The notes under the pieces were generated by a model. It saw only the letters and a program-made list of their open reading frames with translations. It made no database searches and was not told the origin of the DNA. The translations under genes and the position numbers were made by a program. From Carex sylvatica (Eukaryota > Streptophyta > Magnoliopsida > Poales > Cyperaceae): a stretch of 64,000 nt of DNA. The DNA lies in contig CAXKVR010000138.1 in NCBI GenBank assembly GCA_964058845.1, positions 558,001 through 622,000 of the forward strand, in the 5' to 3' direction. The stretch's first letter is position 1, and each line of letters starts with the position of its first letter. Shown here one piece after another: positions 13,009 through 23,215 of the stretch.

Positions 13009-13407
13009 TATCGAACTACTGTGACCTGATGTAGGATCAAATTTAGTTCAAATGTTCCTGGTTTCTTTTTAAACCTAACCAACGTGTTCAGTTGAAACTC
13101 ATTTTAATTCGTGAGCGAGGCCTAATTATTAGTTCAGTTAGGCACAGGGCACAAATGTTTGACTTTGAAGTTATTATTCATTTATCGTTACTTTTCTTGA
13201 TAATAGTTAGTATAAAACAAACCTTAAAAAATATAGTTAGTATAAAACAATGAAAATAAATCTGGTGCAATTCTGAATCCAGTTAACAGTACTCTAAAAT
13301 CTCTGTAATTTTAAATTTAATTGTCGAACTTTTTTCGATAACATATCTCGAAACAACTAATTTTTTCGTGCACACCTTTTAAAACAGTTCAAAAGCTGAA
13401 TTTGACA
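13009..13407. other. Intergenic, nothing recognised
   Basis: AT-rich spacer before the tandem duplication. It contains a short direct repeat of 'atagttagtataaaacaa' around 13205-13250 and nothing else I can identify. Confidence 0.4.
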
Positions 13408-13470
13408 AAAATTTCAGAATCACTGTTTACTAATCTCAGATTACGTTATATTCCGATCCTAAAACAAACT

Positions 13471-13842
13471 AAGGCTTGAGTGTTATGGATAGCATAAGGA
13501 TTAAGGACTTCCATACTACGGCCTCAAAAATCTATCATATAAACTTCAAAGTTCAATTTAAGTAGTTCAATAAATTAGTTATATAATAACCTTGTAAGTT
13601 ACTGATTTTTACTATTTTTTATGATTTATGAAAGATGGCCTAAAAATAAAAGAAAATTACCAATATTTTAGGTTATTTTTTATCATCTTTCATAAATCAT
13701 AAAAAATAGTAAAAATTAGTATTCTACAAATTTATTATATAATCAATTTATTAAGCTACTTAAATCGAAGTTTAAAGTTTATACGATAAGTTTTTGAAAC
13801 CGTAGCACAAATGGTTTATGCTATCCATAGCACCCAAGCCTT
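13471..13842. mobile_element. Palindromic MITE in unit A
   Basis: This 372-bp inverted repeat has ends AAGGCTTGAGTGTTATGGAT and, reverse complemented, AAGGCTTGGGTGCTATGGAT. The 3-bp flanks are ACT on both sides (13468-13470, 13843-13845). A homologous copy in the same place in unit B (15810-16175) shows that it inserted before the duplication. The superfamily is not certain from a 3-bp flank. Confidence 0.6.
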
Positions 13843-13952
13843 ACTTCCTGTTTGGCTGCATAGTGGGAATGAAAATGAGTACGGAAATACAAAAATTTTG
13901 AACTAAAATTTACTATTCATGGGAAAAAAAAATTCAGACTGAATAAATTTTA

Positions 13953-15143
13953 CCGAAATTTTTATAAATACCCAAAAAAAAATATAAAATTACGGAATAT
14001 ACCCACTGTTTGAATGAAATTTGAAAAATGCCCAATCCGGTTATCCAATAACCAGATTTGGGACAAATTTCCGGTCAATAGATTTCCGGACTCAAAACAA
14101 TAAATCCGGTTAACCATTAACCGGAAATATTTTTTTTTTCTTTCTAAAAAAATACATTTCCGGTTAATGGTGCACCGGATTTTTTTATTTTTTTTAAAGT
14201 GCATTTCCGGTTAAAGGTGCACCGTTTTTTTTTTTTTTTTTTTAACAGAAATTTTATATTTTATATTTTTTGTATTAAAATATTAGAAATGTTGAATATA
14301 TTTCTTTGAAAATAGATGGAATACAATATAATTTGATTTATTAGAAAGACTACAACAAATAACCCGGATCAATATTTTTCAGGCCGGATTTTTCGCGGCT
14401 GTAAGAAAAATTAATATATTTCTTTATGTGTTATTGGAAAAAAATAAAAATGCTTGGATTCTGAGTTATTGATTCCGGTTCAAAAGTCACTTCTAGGTAA
14501 TCCATAAAATATTGTGATCTTTTAGTAAATTTAATTTATTAAAAGTTGTATCTATTTTTGAAAAAAACCAAAAACTTTAATTTATTTAATGGTTGTTATT
14601 CAAAAAGAATTCTCAAAATAGATACAACTTTTAATAAATTAAATGTACTAGAAAGATCACAATATTTTCTGGATTACCTAGAAGTGACTTTTGAACCGGG
14701 ATCAATAACTCAGAATCTAAGCATTTTTATTTTTTTCCCAATAACACATAAAGAAATATATTAATTTTTCTTGCAGCCGCGAAAAATTCGGCCTGAAAAA
14801 TATTGATTCGGGTTATTTGTTGCAGTTTTTCTAATAAATCAAATTATATTGTATTTCATCTATTTTCAAAGAAATGTATTCAACATTTCTAATATTTTAA
14901 TACAAAAACAAAAAAAAAATTCCTGTTTAAAAAAAAAATTATGTTCAAAAAAAAAAAAAAAAACGGTGCACCATTAACCGGAAATGTATCTTAAAAAAAA
15001 AAAAAATCCGGTGAATGGTTAACCGAAAATTTATCCCAAATTCGGTTATTGGATAACCGGATTGGACATTTTTCAAATTTCATTCAAAGAGTGAGTAGAT
15101 TCCGTAATTTTATATTTTTTTTGGGTATTTATGAAAATTTTGG
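13953..15143. mobile_element. Long foldback (MULE-like) element, copy 4
   Basis: This 1191-bp element has ends CCGAAATTTTTATAAATACCC and, reverse complemented, CCAAAATTTTCATAAATACCC. It is flanked by a perfect 9-bp repeat TAAATTTTA (13944-13952 and 15144-15152). The unoccupied site survives in tandem unit B as TTAATTTTA (16280-16288), in the same context 'ctgaa...tttttctcac'. That confirms both the ends and the 9-bp duplication. The arms carry 'ccggttattggataaccgg'-like and 'ccggttaatggtgcaccgg'-like palindromic blocks. The core is homologous to copy 3. Confidence 0.9.
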
Positions 15144-15750
15144 TAAATTTTATTTTTCTCACATAAAAAATATTTTTTGAGGAGCAGCCAAATATGCCCT
15201 TAAAGCAATGCAATGCAGAGTGTTTTCACTCCGTGGGTAAATTCTGCACAATTTTTAAGAGGTGATGCGACAGGTGTCACAGGTCGGGGGGAGAAGTGCC
15301 AACACACGGAAGAGAAAGTGAGAATCAAATCTCTGTGAAAGTCACTGTTAAATATTTTCTGGTTAAATTGCAAGAAGTTAAAGCTAACTAAAAGAAATTG
15401 TTAAGTTTGACATCCAAATCAACCTACATATTTCAGATGATGAATTTTAATTATACCCTTTGATTTGCTCCATGAGCCAATGTGTGAGTTTCTAAATTTA
15501 TTTTGTATAAAATCAAGATGCTCAGTGTTATTGAGAAATAAATGCACTAAAATTATCTTTCATGATCTTGATCAAGTACAAATTTGTTAGAATCTGAATG
15601 AAAACAAACTGACTAAATAAGAATTTGGATCGAAACACACCAAGTTAGGAGCCACAATGCGCTCCGCAACAAAAGCTCATGTATAATGAAATAAACCAGA
15701 CGATCTCGGGCCATATATTGGAGAGATTCTCTCGAATTCTTACAAAACAA

Positions 15751-16887
15751 TTTCAGAATCATTGTTTACTAACCTCAGATTACGTTATATTCCGATCCTA
15801 AAACAAAGTAAGGCTCGAGTGTTATGGATAGCATAAGGACTTCCATATTACGGTCTCAAAAATCTATCATATAAACTTCAAAGTTCAATTTAAGTAGTTC
15901 AATAAATTAGTTATATAATAACCTTGTAAGTTACTGATTTTTACTATTTTTTATGATTTACGAAAGATGGCCTAAAAATAAAAGAAAATTGTCAATATTT
16001 TAGGTTATTTTTTATCATCTTTCATAAATCATAAAAAATAGTAAAAATTAGTATTCTACAAATTTATTATGTAATCAATTTATTAAGCTACTTAAATCGA
16101 AGTTTAAAGTTTATACGATAAATTTTTGAAATCGTAGCACGAATGATCTTATGCTATCCATAGCACCCAAGCCTTACTTCCTGTTTGGCTGCATAGTGGG
16201 AATGGAAATGAGTACAGAAATACAAAAATTTTGAACTAAAATTTACTATTTATGTGAGAAAAAAAAAATTCAGTCTGAATTAATTTTATTTTTCTCACAT
16301 AAAAAATATTTTTTGAGGAGCAGCCAAGCAGGCCCTTAAAACAATGCAATGCGGAGTGTTTTCACCCCGTGGTAAATTCTACACAATTTTTAAGAGGTGA
16401 TGCGACAGGTGTCACAAGTCGGGGGGAGAAGTGCCAACACACGGAAGAGAAAGTGAGAATCAAATCTCTGTGAAAGTCATTGTTAAATATTTTCTGGTCA
16501 AATTGCAAGAAGTTAAAGCTAACTAAAAGAAATTGTTAAGTTTGACATCCAAATCAACCTACATATTTCAGATGATGAATTTTAATTATAACCTTTGATT
16601 TGCTCCATGAGCCAATGTGTGAGTTTCTAAATTTATTTTGTATAAAATCAAGATGCTTAGTGTTATTGAAAAATAAATGCATTAAAATTGTCTTTCATGA
16701 TCTTGATCAGGTACAAATTTGTTAGAATCTGAATGAAAACAAACTGCCTAAATAAGAATTTGGATCGAAACACACCAAGTTAGGAGCCACAATGCGCTTC
16801 GCAGCAAAAGCTCGTATATAATGAAATAAACCAGACGATCTCGGGCCATATATTGGAGAGATTCTCTCGAATTCTTACAAAACAATT
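15751..16887. repeat. Tandem duplication, unit B (uninterrupted)
   Basis: This is the second copy of the 1.14-kb unit. It lacks the foldback element found in unit A and so preserves the empty target at 16280-16288. It is non-coding. The unit-A MITE is present at 15810-16175. Confidence 0.8.
15810..16175. mobile_element. Palindromic MITE in unit B
   Basis: This is the duplicate of the element at 13471-13842, beginning AAGGCTCGAGTGTTATGGAT. The left flank has changed from ACT to AGT. Small indels distinguish it from the unit A copy. Confidence 0.6.
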
Positions 16888-17094
16888 TCAAAAATTGAAA
16901 TATAGCTCATCAAATAAATCAAGATTAATCATTCTAATTTATTTTTTGAAGTTAAATCAACAGTTTATTAATTTAAATTCGCAAATTTATTTGGTAAAAA
17001 TATATATTTTCACTAGCTTAACTTATAATTTTGTTTATATTTTAAGAACTTTCACAGTCAAGCTAATAGGTGGTGTTTAGTTGTGGATTAAAGC

Positions 17095-17902
17095 CAAGGT
17101 TCTAAATAGCGATTATAGCGGCATAGCGGAGAGACAAAAAAAAACCTATTACGAATAACGTAGTTATAACGGAAGCTATCATACATAGCGTTTTTTTTTT
17201 CTTTTATTTTATATTCTATATTTCTACTAATTATCAACATAATAAATATTGAAGAATTGAAGTAACAACTAAATGATAACTAATCTAAGTCTATATTTTT
17301 TAACCAATTACGCAAATAAGAAGGAAAAAAAAATCTAAAAAGTAACATTATTTAATAGTTCATAATTCATAGTATTACATATTATAATAGACGAAGAGCA
17401 GTTAATTTTATAAGGCAAATGAAATCAATATACATATTTAAACATTTTATATATTATAATAATAATCAAAATCAACTTTCAATTGAAACGGACGATAATA
17501 ATTTTACAAATGAATACTATACGAAGAGCAATCAAAAGAAATAATTAATATTTAAATATTTCTCGATATAGAATGAGAGAATAAATCACAAATAAAAACA
17601 GAAACACATAGTTTGGTTTAGCATACTTATCGTAGAAGACCACGTAGCATTAGAAATAGGAATAGAAGTACAGAAACCCATATAAATTACAAAAAAAAAA
17701 AAACCATGTAGCATAGCGCGTCGTGTATAGCGATAATAGCGGTCAGCTATTACAGCTATAGCGCGTCGCGTATAGCAGTAATAGCAGTCAGCTATTACAG
17801 CTATAGCGTTCGTAGCTGCGTTAGCACACTTTTATCTCATAGCTTAGCGTTTATGGTCCGAAAAAACTATAGTGCCACTATAGGTAGCTATTTAGAACAC
17901 TG
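17095..17902. mobile_element. hAT-type non-autonomous element (808 bp)
   Basis: The ends are CAAGGTTCTAAATAGC and, reverse complemented, CAGTGTTCTAAATAGC. A perfect 8-bp duplication ATTAAAGC flanks it (17087-17094 and 17903-17910), diagnostic of hAT. The subterminal regions are dense in 'tagcg' words. Near the right end a roughly 48-bp block is tandemly duplicated (about 17713-17760 and 17761-17808). No transposase is present. Confidence 0.88.
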
Positions 17903-17910
17903 ATTAAAGC

Positions 17911-18503
17911 TAATGAGTCCTAGCTAGTTTATTCCAACTTAGGTCGATCTAAATTATTCATAATTGATTGATGTCTAAAGTTATACTTATACCTTAACTT
18001 AGCTATTCCATGTTTGATAAGAATTTGGTGGCTTACAAATATTTTTATCTTAATTTTTTGTAATATCAATAAAAGAATTGTTTTTCTGTATTTTCTTCAT
18101 TTTGATTGAAAAAATTGTACGAGAAAATGAATTACATACAATTTAATTATTTATATTAGAGATGCACATTGTATTTAGCGAATGTTGTTTAATTCAACTT
18201 ATACGTACACCTTTATTTTGTCAAAATGTGTTGGGTCGCTCAACAGAAAAAATTATTTATATAACATTTTCATAAAATATTTTATTTAATTATTTTCAAG
18301 ATTACATATTTTGTTAATATAGAAATGAATTTTTGTTGATTCCATAATTGATTAAATTACAAGTTACTTTATGCTTAAATGAAAACAAAATTAATTGTTT
18401 ATTTTATATTCCTTAAAAGTGATAGAAAATAATAAAGACAATGAAAAATTAAGTTTAACACTCAAATAAAATAAAACCATTTGAAAAGATGAATTAGTTT
18501 AAG
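17911..18503. other. Intergenic, nothing recognised
   Basis: AT-rich spacer between the hAT element and the small reading frame on the minus strand. Confidence 0.4.
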
Positions 18504-18797
18504 TCAATCTAAAAATCGTCTTATTTCATCGTAGTCTTCTGACTTAATTAAATCATGCTTAACATAATAACTGAGATCTAAGGATCTTATTCCAAAGTTT
18601 AGTGCACAACCAAACATTATCATAATCTTTAATGGAGAGCGAGTATTATATCTTTGTATTGCAACCGCTAAAATTCCCATAAAACCAAGTATGTTAAAAT
18701 AAATATTCAACAAACTATCAGACAATAGTAGTTGTATCCTCTCAAGTACCTGAGTTGCAATATATATAAACGGACAATCCAGATTAATCTCAGTCAT
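18504..18797 (-). CDS. Hypothetical small membrane protein (97 aa)
   Basis: A single open frame of 97 codons starts at an ATG at 18797 and ends in TGA. The protein has two apolar stretches, roughly residues 30-48 (IYFNILGFMGILAVAIQ) and 54-70 (PLKIMIMFGCALNFGI), and a charged, acidic C-terminus (SEDYDEIRRFLD). That composition looks more protein-like than other frames in this spacer. I do not recognise a family and see no neighbouring exon that joins it. It could be a small lineage-specific gene, an exon of a decayed gene, or chance. Confidence 0.3.
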   Translation of the reverse strand: MTEINLDCPFIYIATQVLERIQLLLSDSLLNIYFNILGFMGILAVAIQRYNTRSPLKIMIMFGCALNFGIRSLDLSYYVKHDLIKSEDYDEIRRFLD

Positions 18798-20280
18798 ATC
18801 AGATTCAATCCAATATTTGTGAAAACTATAAAGACTCTGCTTTGAAAATTGTATAAGTTAAAAGAACGGTGTAGATTTAATAATTGCATCTCAGTTGCTT
18901 GGGGATCTGAATTCAGGCAATAGAAGGTGCAGCTAAAATTAAAAATATCGACACATGGATATGTTTGGATGTTTCAAAAATAAAATTTATTCAGAATAAT
19001 AATGTGTATTTAAATAATATTTTTGTTTTTCAAAATATTTAAAATAACTACTATTTTTTATTTCTTGTAAATATTATAATATGTACTATTTAAAAGTGGG
19101 AAGAGAGAAAAAAAAAATACTCCATTCTCGAAATTACAACACAGTTTGGAAATAACAAAATAGACACCAGTTTTGTTATCCCAAAGTCGTGACAATTTCT
19201 TTGAGACTCCACTTCAACATCTTTTCTCTTAATTAACACACTGTTAACACTATTCTTTATTGATTACGACTAATCATTATTTCAAATGTACAATCCAAAC
19301 AATATTTTTACTAATTCGAATAGTATCAATTTCATACTAATCTAAAAGTTTCTATTTTTTTTCTATTCTCTATTTTCAAATTTTACTATTCTAGCTTTCA
19401 CTCAAATTTACCCATAGTGGCATAGTGCAACGCATTCACCGTTGAACTTGAACCTACACACATTGACACGATGAATCAATAGAAGGAGCGTCGCAGGAGA
19501 TCTGAACAAGCTTTTATGGTGAGGGATAAAGCTGCTTTTCCTGAACTGGTAATTAGCCAATTTGCTTAACTGGACCCCTCAGTTTTGTCTTTTGTGGTCC
19601 GTCATTAGTTTTTTGTTTTAATTTGCTTCTGAATAAAAGGGCTGACCTGGCTATGGGATCTTAGTAGATGACCGTTGGCTCCGTAGTCCGCATCCGTAAA
19701 ACAGCGTAAATATTAAACTTTTCTACCTTTTTTATTTAAACAATTGTTCGGTTTGATTTGGTCGTGCAAATGAAGCATAGCCAATAACCATCGTAAAATA
19801 TGATGTTTAATAATAATTTTAATTGGTATGATTAAGACACTAAAATGTACAAAGAAAGCTGTTTAAAAGTAAAATGAATTGACGTCATTTTTACTAGCAC
19901 TGAATCCTAACTTAGCAAGGAAAGCATGTCCATATTTTTATCCATAATTATAGAACTTGCATTTTTTTTTTATCCATAGTTATATGTAGAACTTATATAA
20001 GCCGAAATTAATATTGAATTCAAATTCATCAACTTTTTTTTTTTTTTTATAAAATACACATTAAATTTACAAAGAATGTATACATCACGTTTTAAATGAT
20101 CAAAGACTTGGGATAAATAATGGTCCAAACAACCAAAATCAGTTTTTTCCTCTTTACCAAATCATGACAACATCATGCGGTCCTATTTGCGGCATTTGTT
20201 GGGGTTCTACATCCATGCACGTTAAACCGATAACATGCAACCACCTGTCTTCTCTTCACTAGGTTAAATAAAACTTGGCC
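18798..20280. other. Intergenic, nothing recognised
   Basis: No supported gene or RNA. A short less AT-rich patch at about 19430-19700 has no conserved motif that I can see. Confidence 0.4.
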
Positions 20281-20289
20281 AATTGCTCG

Positions 20290-20468
20290 GAATTCACATC
20301 CTCTGAGATACCTCATATTTTGCGTCACTTTTTGGAATATCTGAACCGTTCAAATACGTTCTGCACGAATCTCGAAGCTCAGTAATACTGGGCCCTTGCG
20401 CTACCCCCGAATAGGCACCGGACACGTCGGTCACGCAAAAGTTGAGATATCTCAGAGGATACGCACTC
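20290..20468. mobile_element. Tiny MULE-type MITE (179 bp), CCTCTGAGATA family
   Basis: The ends are GAATTCACATCCTCTGAGATA and, reverse complemented, GAGTGCGTATCCTCTGAGATA. A perfect 9-bp duplication AATTGCTCG flanks it (20281-20289, 20469-20477). The terminal repeat matches that of the element at 59737-59925. It is non-coding and relatively GC-rich. Confidence 0.75.
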
Positions 20469-20477
20469 AATTGCTCG

Positions 20478-21440
20478 GGGTACACAAAAGAACAAACTTG
20501 GCCTCCTAATGACCTTCACAAGAAAAAACCACATTTAAGCCAATTGAAGAATTACCACCACCAAAACCTCCACTTGCGCCTCTAATTAATTAAAGCCATT
20601 AAAGTTACCGACTTACATATATAAATACACATTCTCTCCATTTTCCATCGACACGTTTACTTCATAATGATACCTGTCCCCAAAAATGATCAATAATTAA
20701 TTTACAGTTGAATTTTAACATATAGTTTTTTGTTTTTTTGTTTTTTGGTTTCGGAACAAGCAAATATCATAGAAACGAGTTTATTAATAGTAAGAGATGC
20801 ATTTTGTGTAATTCTATGTTAACACATTTATCGATATTTTTACCAATGTCATATAGATTAAAAAGTGTAAAATATTATTTAAATTTCATTCGATCATCCA
20901 ATTAACATGTAAAATTTAAGGTGAAGGACATTCACGTCAAATTAAAACATAGAGAATGTATCTCAATTATAGTTTTAAAATTTAAATATTACCGACAAAT
21001 GCATTATTTAATATATATAATAAATGTATACCATTTATATTCTTTTCAATTTTAGTGTATAAGTAAAATTAAAAATACATTTAGAAAAATGATCATAAGA
21101 ACTTTTCAGTCACAGATGGTATACATTTATTACGATGTATTAAATAAAATATAACATGATAACATTTAAATTTACATTTAAGTTCTAATTGGTATACATT
21201 TAAATTTAAATATTACAGACAATTTTAGTAAAATATTACCGTATTGTTTTATCTCTTTTGAATGAAAATAACAATATTTAAGTTAGAATTTACTGTATAA
21301 GTAAAATTATAGTTTTTATAATATTTATTTCTAATAACATAAAATATAATAATATTATTAAATATATTTTCTTCTCAAATATAAATATTTTCCATTAGAA
21401 GTATAAATATGTTTGAGAAGTGAGATGCACTCAAGAATCG
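20478..21440. other. Intergenic, AT-rich with weak inverted repeats
   Basis: Around 20970-21240 words such as 'ggtatacattta' and 'aaatgtatacc' occur on both strands, suggesting an eroded inverted-repeat element without clear ends. No gene was found. Confidence 0.4.
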
Positions 21441-21444
21441 TAGG

Positions 21445-21656
21445 GTACGTTTGGGTGATCCAGAAATAGCTGCTACTTTTGACGAGTTATTCTCAACACA
21501 ACACGTTTTGGATGAAAAAATAATGCTATTTTTAACAAAGAAATAACTTGAATTAACTACTATTATGCTATTTTTATAAAATGTTAGATTAGGCGCTATT
21601 TTGAACTCAAAAATAACTGTTATTTCAAACTATTTATTTTCCAAACGCATCCGTAC
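21445..21656. repeat. Possible MITE with GTTTGG ends
   Basis: The left end GTACGTTTGGGTGATCC and the reverse complement of the right end GTACGGATGCGTTTGG are imperfect inverted repeats. The interior repeats 'gctattttt' in both orientations. It resembles the GTTTGGATGA element at 27479. The target duplication is unclear. Confidence 0.35.
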
Positions 21657-23215
21657 TAAGTAGTAACTATCACACTTTTTTATTTGTTTCATAATCCTCC
21701 AAACCTAGGTGCAGACGTGCAGTCCCATCAAGGCTTAACCTATGCGGCTATGCCTCCTGTTTATATTATAATGGAGAGAGGCTTCTGTTAAAAAGGGCCA
21801 AACTAAACGTGGACCCCACGCAACCACACGTTGGCACTTGGCACTTTCGTATTTTCTCTCCACGCCCCTCCCGTGCCTCCTTATGTCTTTTCTTTCGAGC
21901 CCCCAGCTCCTCTACAAAATTATACAAGTACCCTTTCACCCGATACATGCTATTCGCACGTAAACCAACCGCACAACCCGGCTCTTGTCACGTGTCTCCG
22001 GCCTTGTTTTCCCTTTTTGATCCCCATAAAATAAAATCTACTTGCACCATGCACAACACTGCGATTTCAATTTCTCTCAGTGACAAGTAGGACACCCACT
22101 TCGCAAAATGGAGACGATCATATCAAAATAAATAATCCAGGTGCTAGACAGATACCTAGTAGACCGGATATTTTTTTCTCTTACTTGCATAGTTGCATAC
22201 ATTACATACCGAGGCCAAACCGGGTCCACATGGCGAAAAGGGTTTTATTTTCACTGAATAAGGGCCCCACATTTATCAGCCAAATAGTTTATTTTAAATA
22301 AAGTTCACGTCCTCACTGTAGCCACCCCTGTTCGGGAGCTGCGCGTCCTGCGGGAATTGGACTCAAATTGGTCCTATATTCGTCGAAACCGTCCGATTCA
22401 CTTGATGATTCATGCGATGTGCTTTGATATCCGCGTTAATCTTTAACAGTGGTGTGTATCAAGCTTGCTCAGATCCGAAAGCTAATCGAACGATTTCGAA
22501 AAAGAATTAGACTGATTTGAATCTGATGTTCATTGAACGCGCCTCGATTCCACCCCAGTTCCCGATTCCCGCCCTTCGTCCTACCTACGGTCCAAATTCG
22601 CCTGTCAGAATGCCCCGCAAAAGTGAGAACATTGCCTACACCCGATCTACAAGACACCGTGACTGTTTGAGGGATCCACAGAAAAATTACTGTGCTCTGT
22701 TTCATGTCAGATCTGTGGGGTTATATCTTCCTATCATGTGTTAATTATTTTTGTATAAGCCAGGTTTTCGTGAGCTGTGCACGGTAATTTCTTGACTGCC
22801 TAGTAATGTACGTGGACCAGGTTTTGAAGTTAATCCATCAAAGGGCAATGGAGTTTCAAATTTCAAACATTAATTTAATCTGAAATAGGCCGAAAACAGC
22901 GTAAGAGAGACTAGATCACTAGATGGAGATAGAGAAACAAAATAGAAGCTATTACAGAGAGAGAAAGGATTTCAGACACTCCCCCACTCTCTCTCTCTCT
23001 TTCCTTCCTATCAACGCTTCATTTATTAGCCTCTTCTCTCTTTCTTTTCTCTGACAATCCAGAGCTGTTTTCTCGAGTCGTCCAATCGATCTCGTCTCTC
23101 GAGCTATGCAAAATTGTCCAAATGAGTTCAAATTCGTAACATAATCTGAAAAATTGATCCGATGAGTGAGCTTTATTGACAAATTTGGGTTTTGATAGCG
23201 AGATTTGCTGGTAAG
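21657..23215 (+). promoter_or_regulatory. Upstream region and 5' leader of the TRM-like gene
   Basis: This less AT-rich region lies before the ATG at 23216. It contains a G-box core CACGTG at 21989-21994, about 1.2 kb upstream, and a CT-rich tract (about 22978-23055) typical of plant 5' leaders. The transcription start cannot be fixed. The several short frames on both strands here are not convincing genes. Confidence 0.35.

Larger units (their letters stand above)
13408..15750. repeat. Tandem duplication, unit A (interrupted)
   Basis: Without the inserted element at 13953-15143, this unit is about 1.14 kb and matches 15751-16887 base for base at high identity. Shared landmarks include 'aggagcagccaa', the run 'gtgatgcgacaggtgtcac', and 'aaatctctgtgaaagtca'. 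The unit is non-coding. The junction lies within 'aaaacaatttcagaatca' at about 15745-15760. Confidence 0.8.

Noticed and set aside
21766..22744. Several overlapping frames on both strands upstream of the TRM-like gene
   Set aside because: They overlap each other, have no recognisable motif and lie in a probable promoter region.
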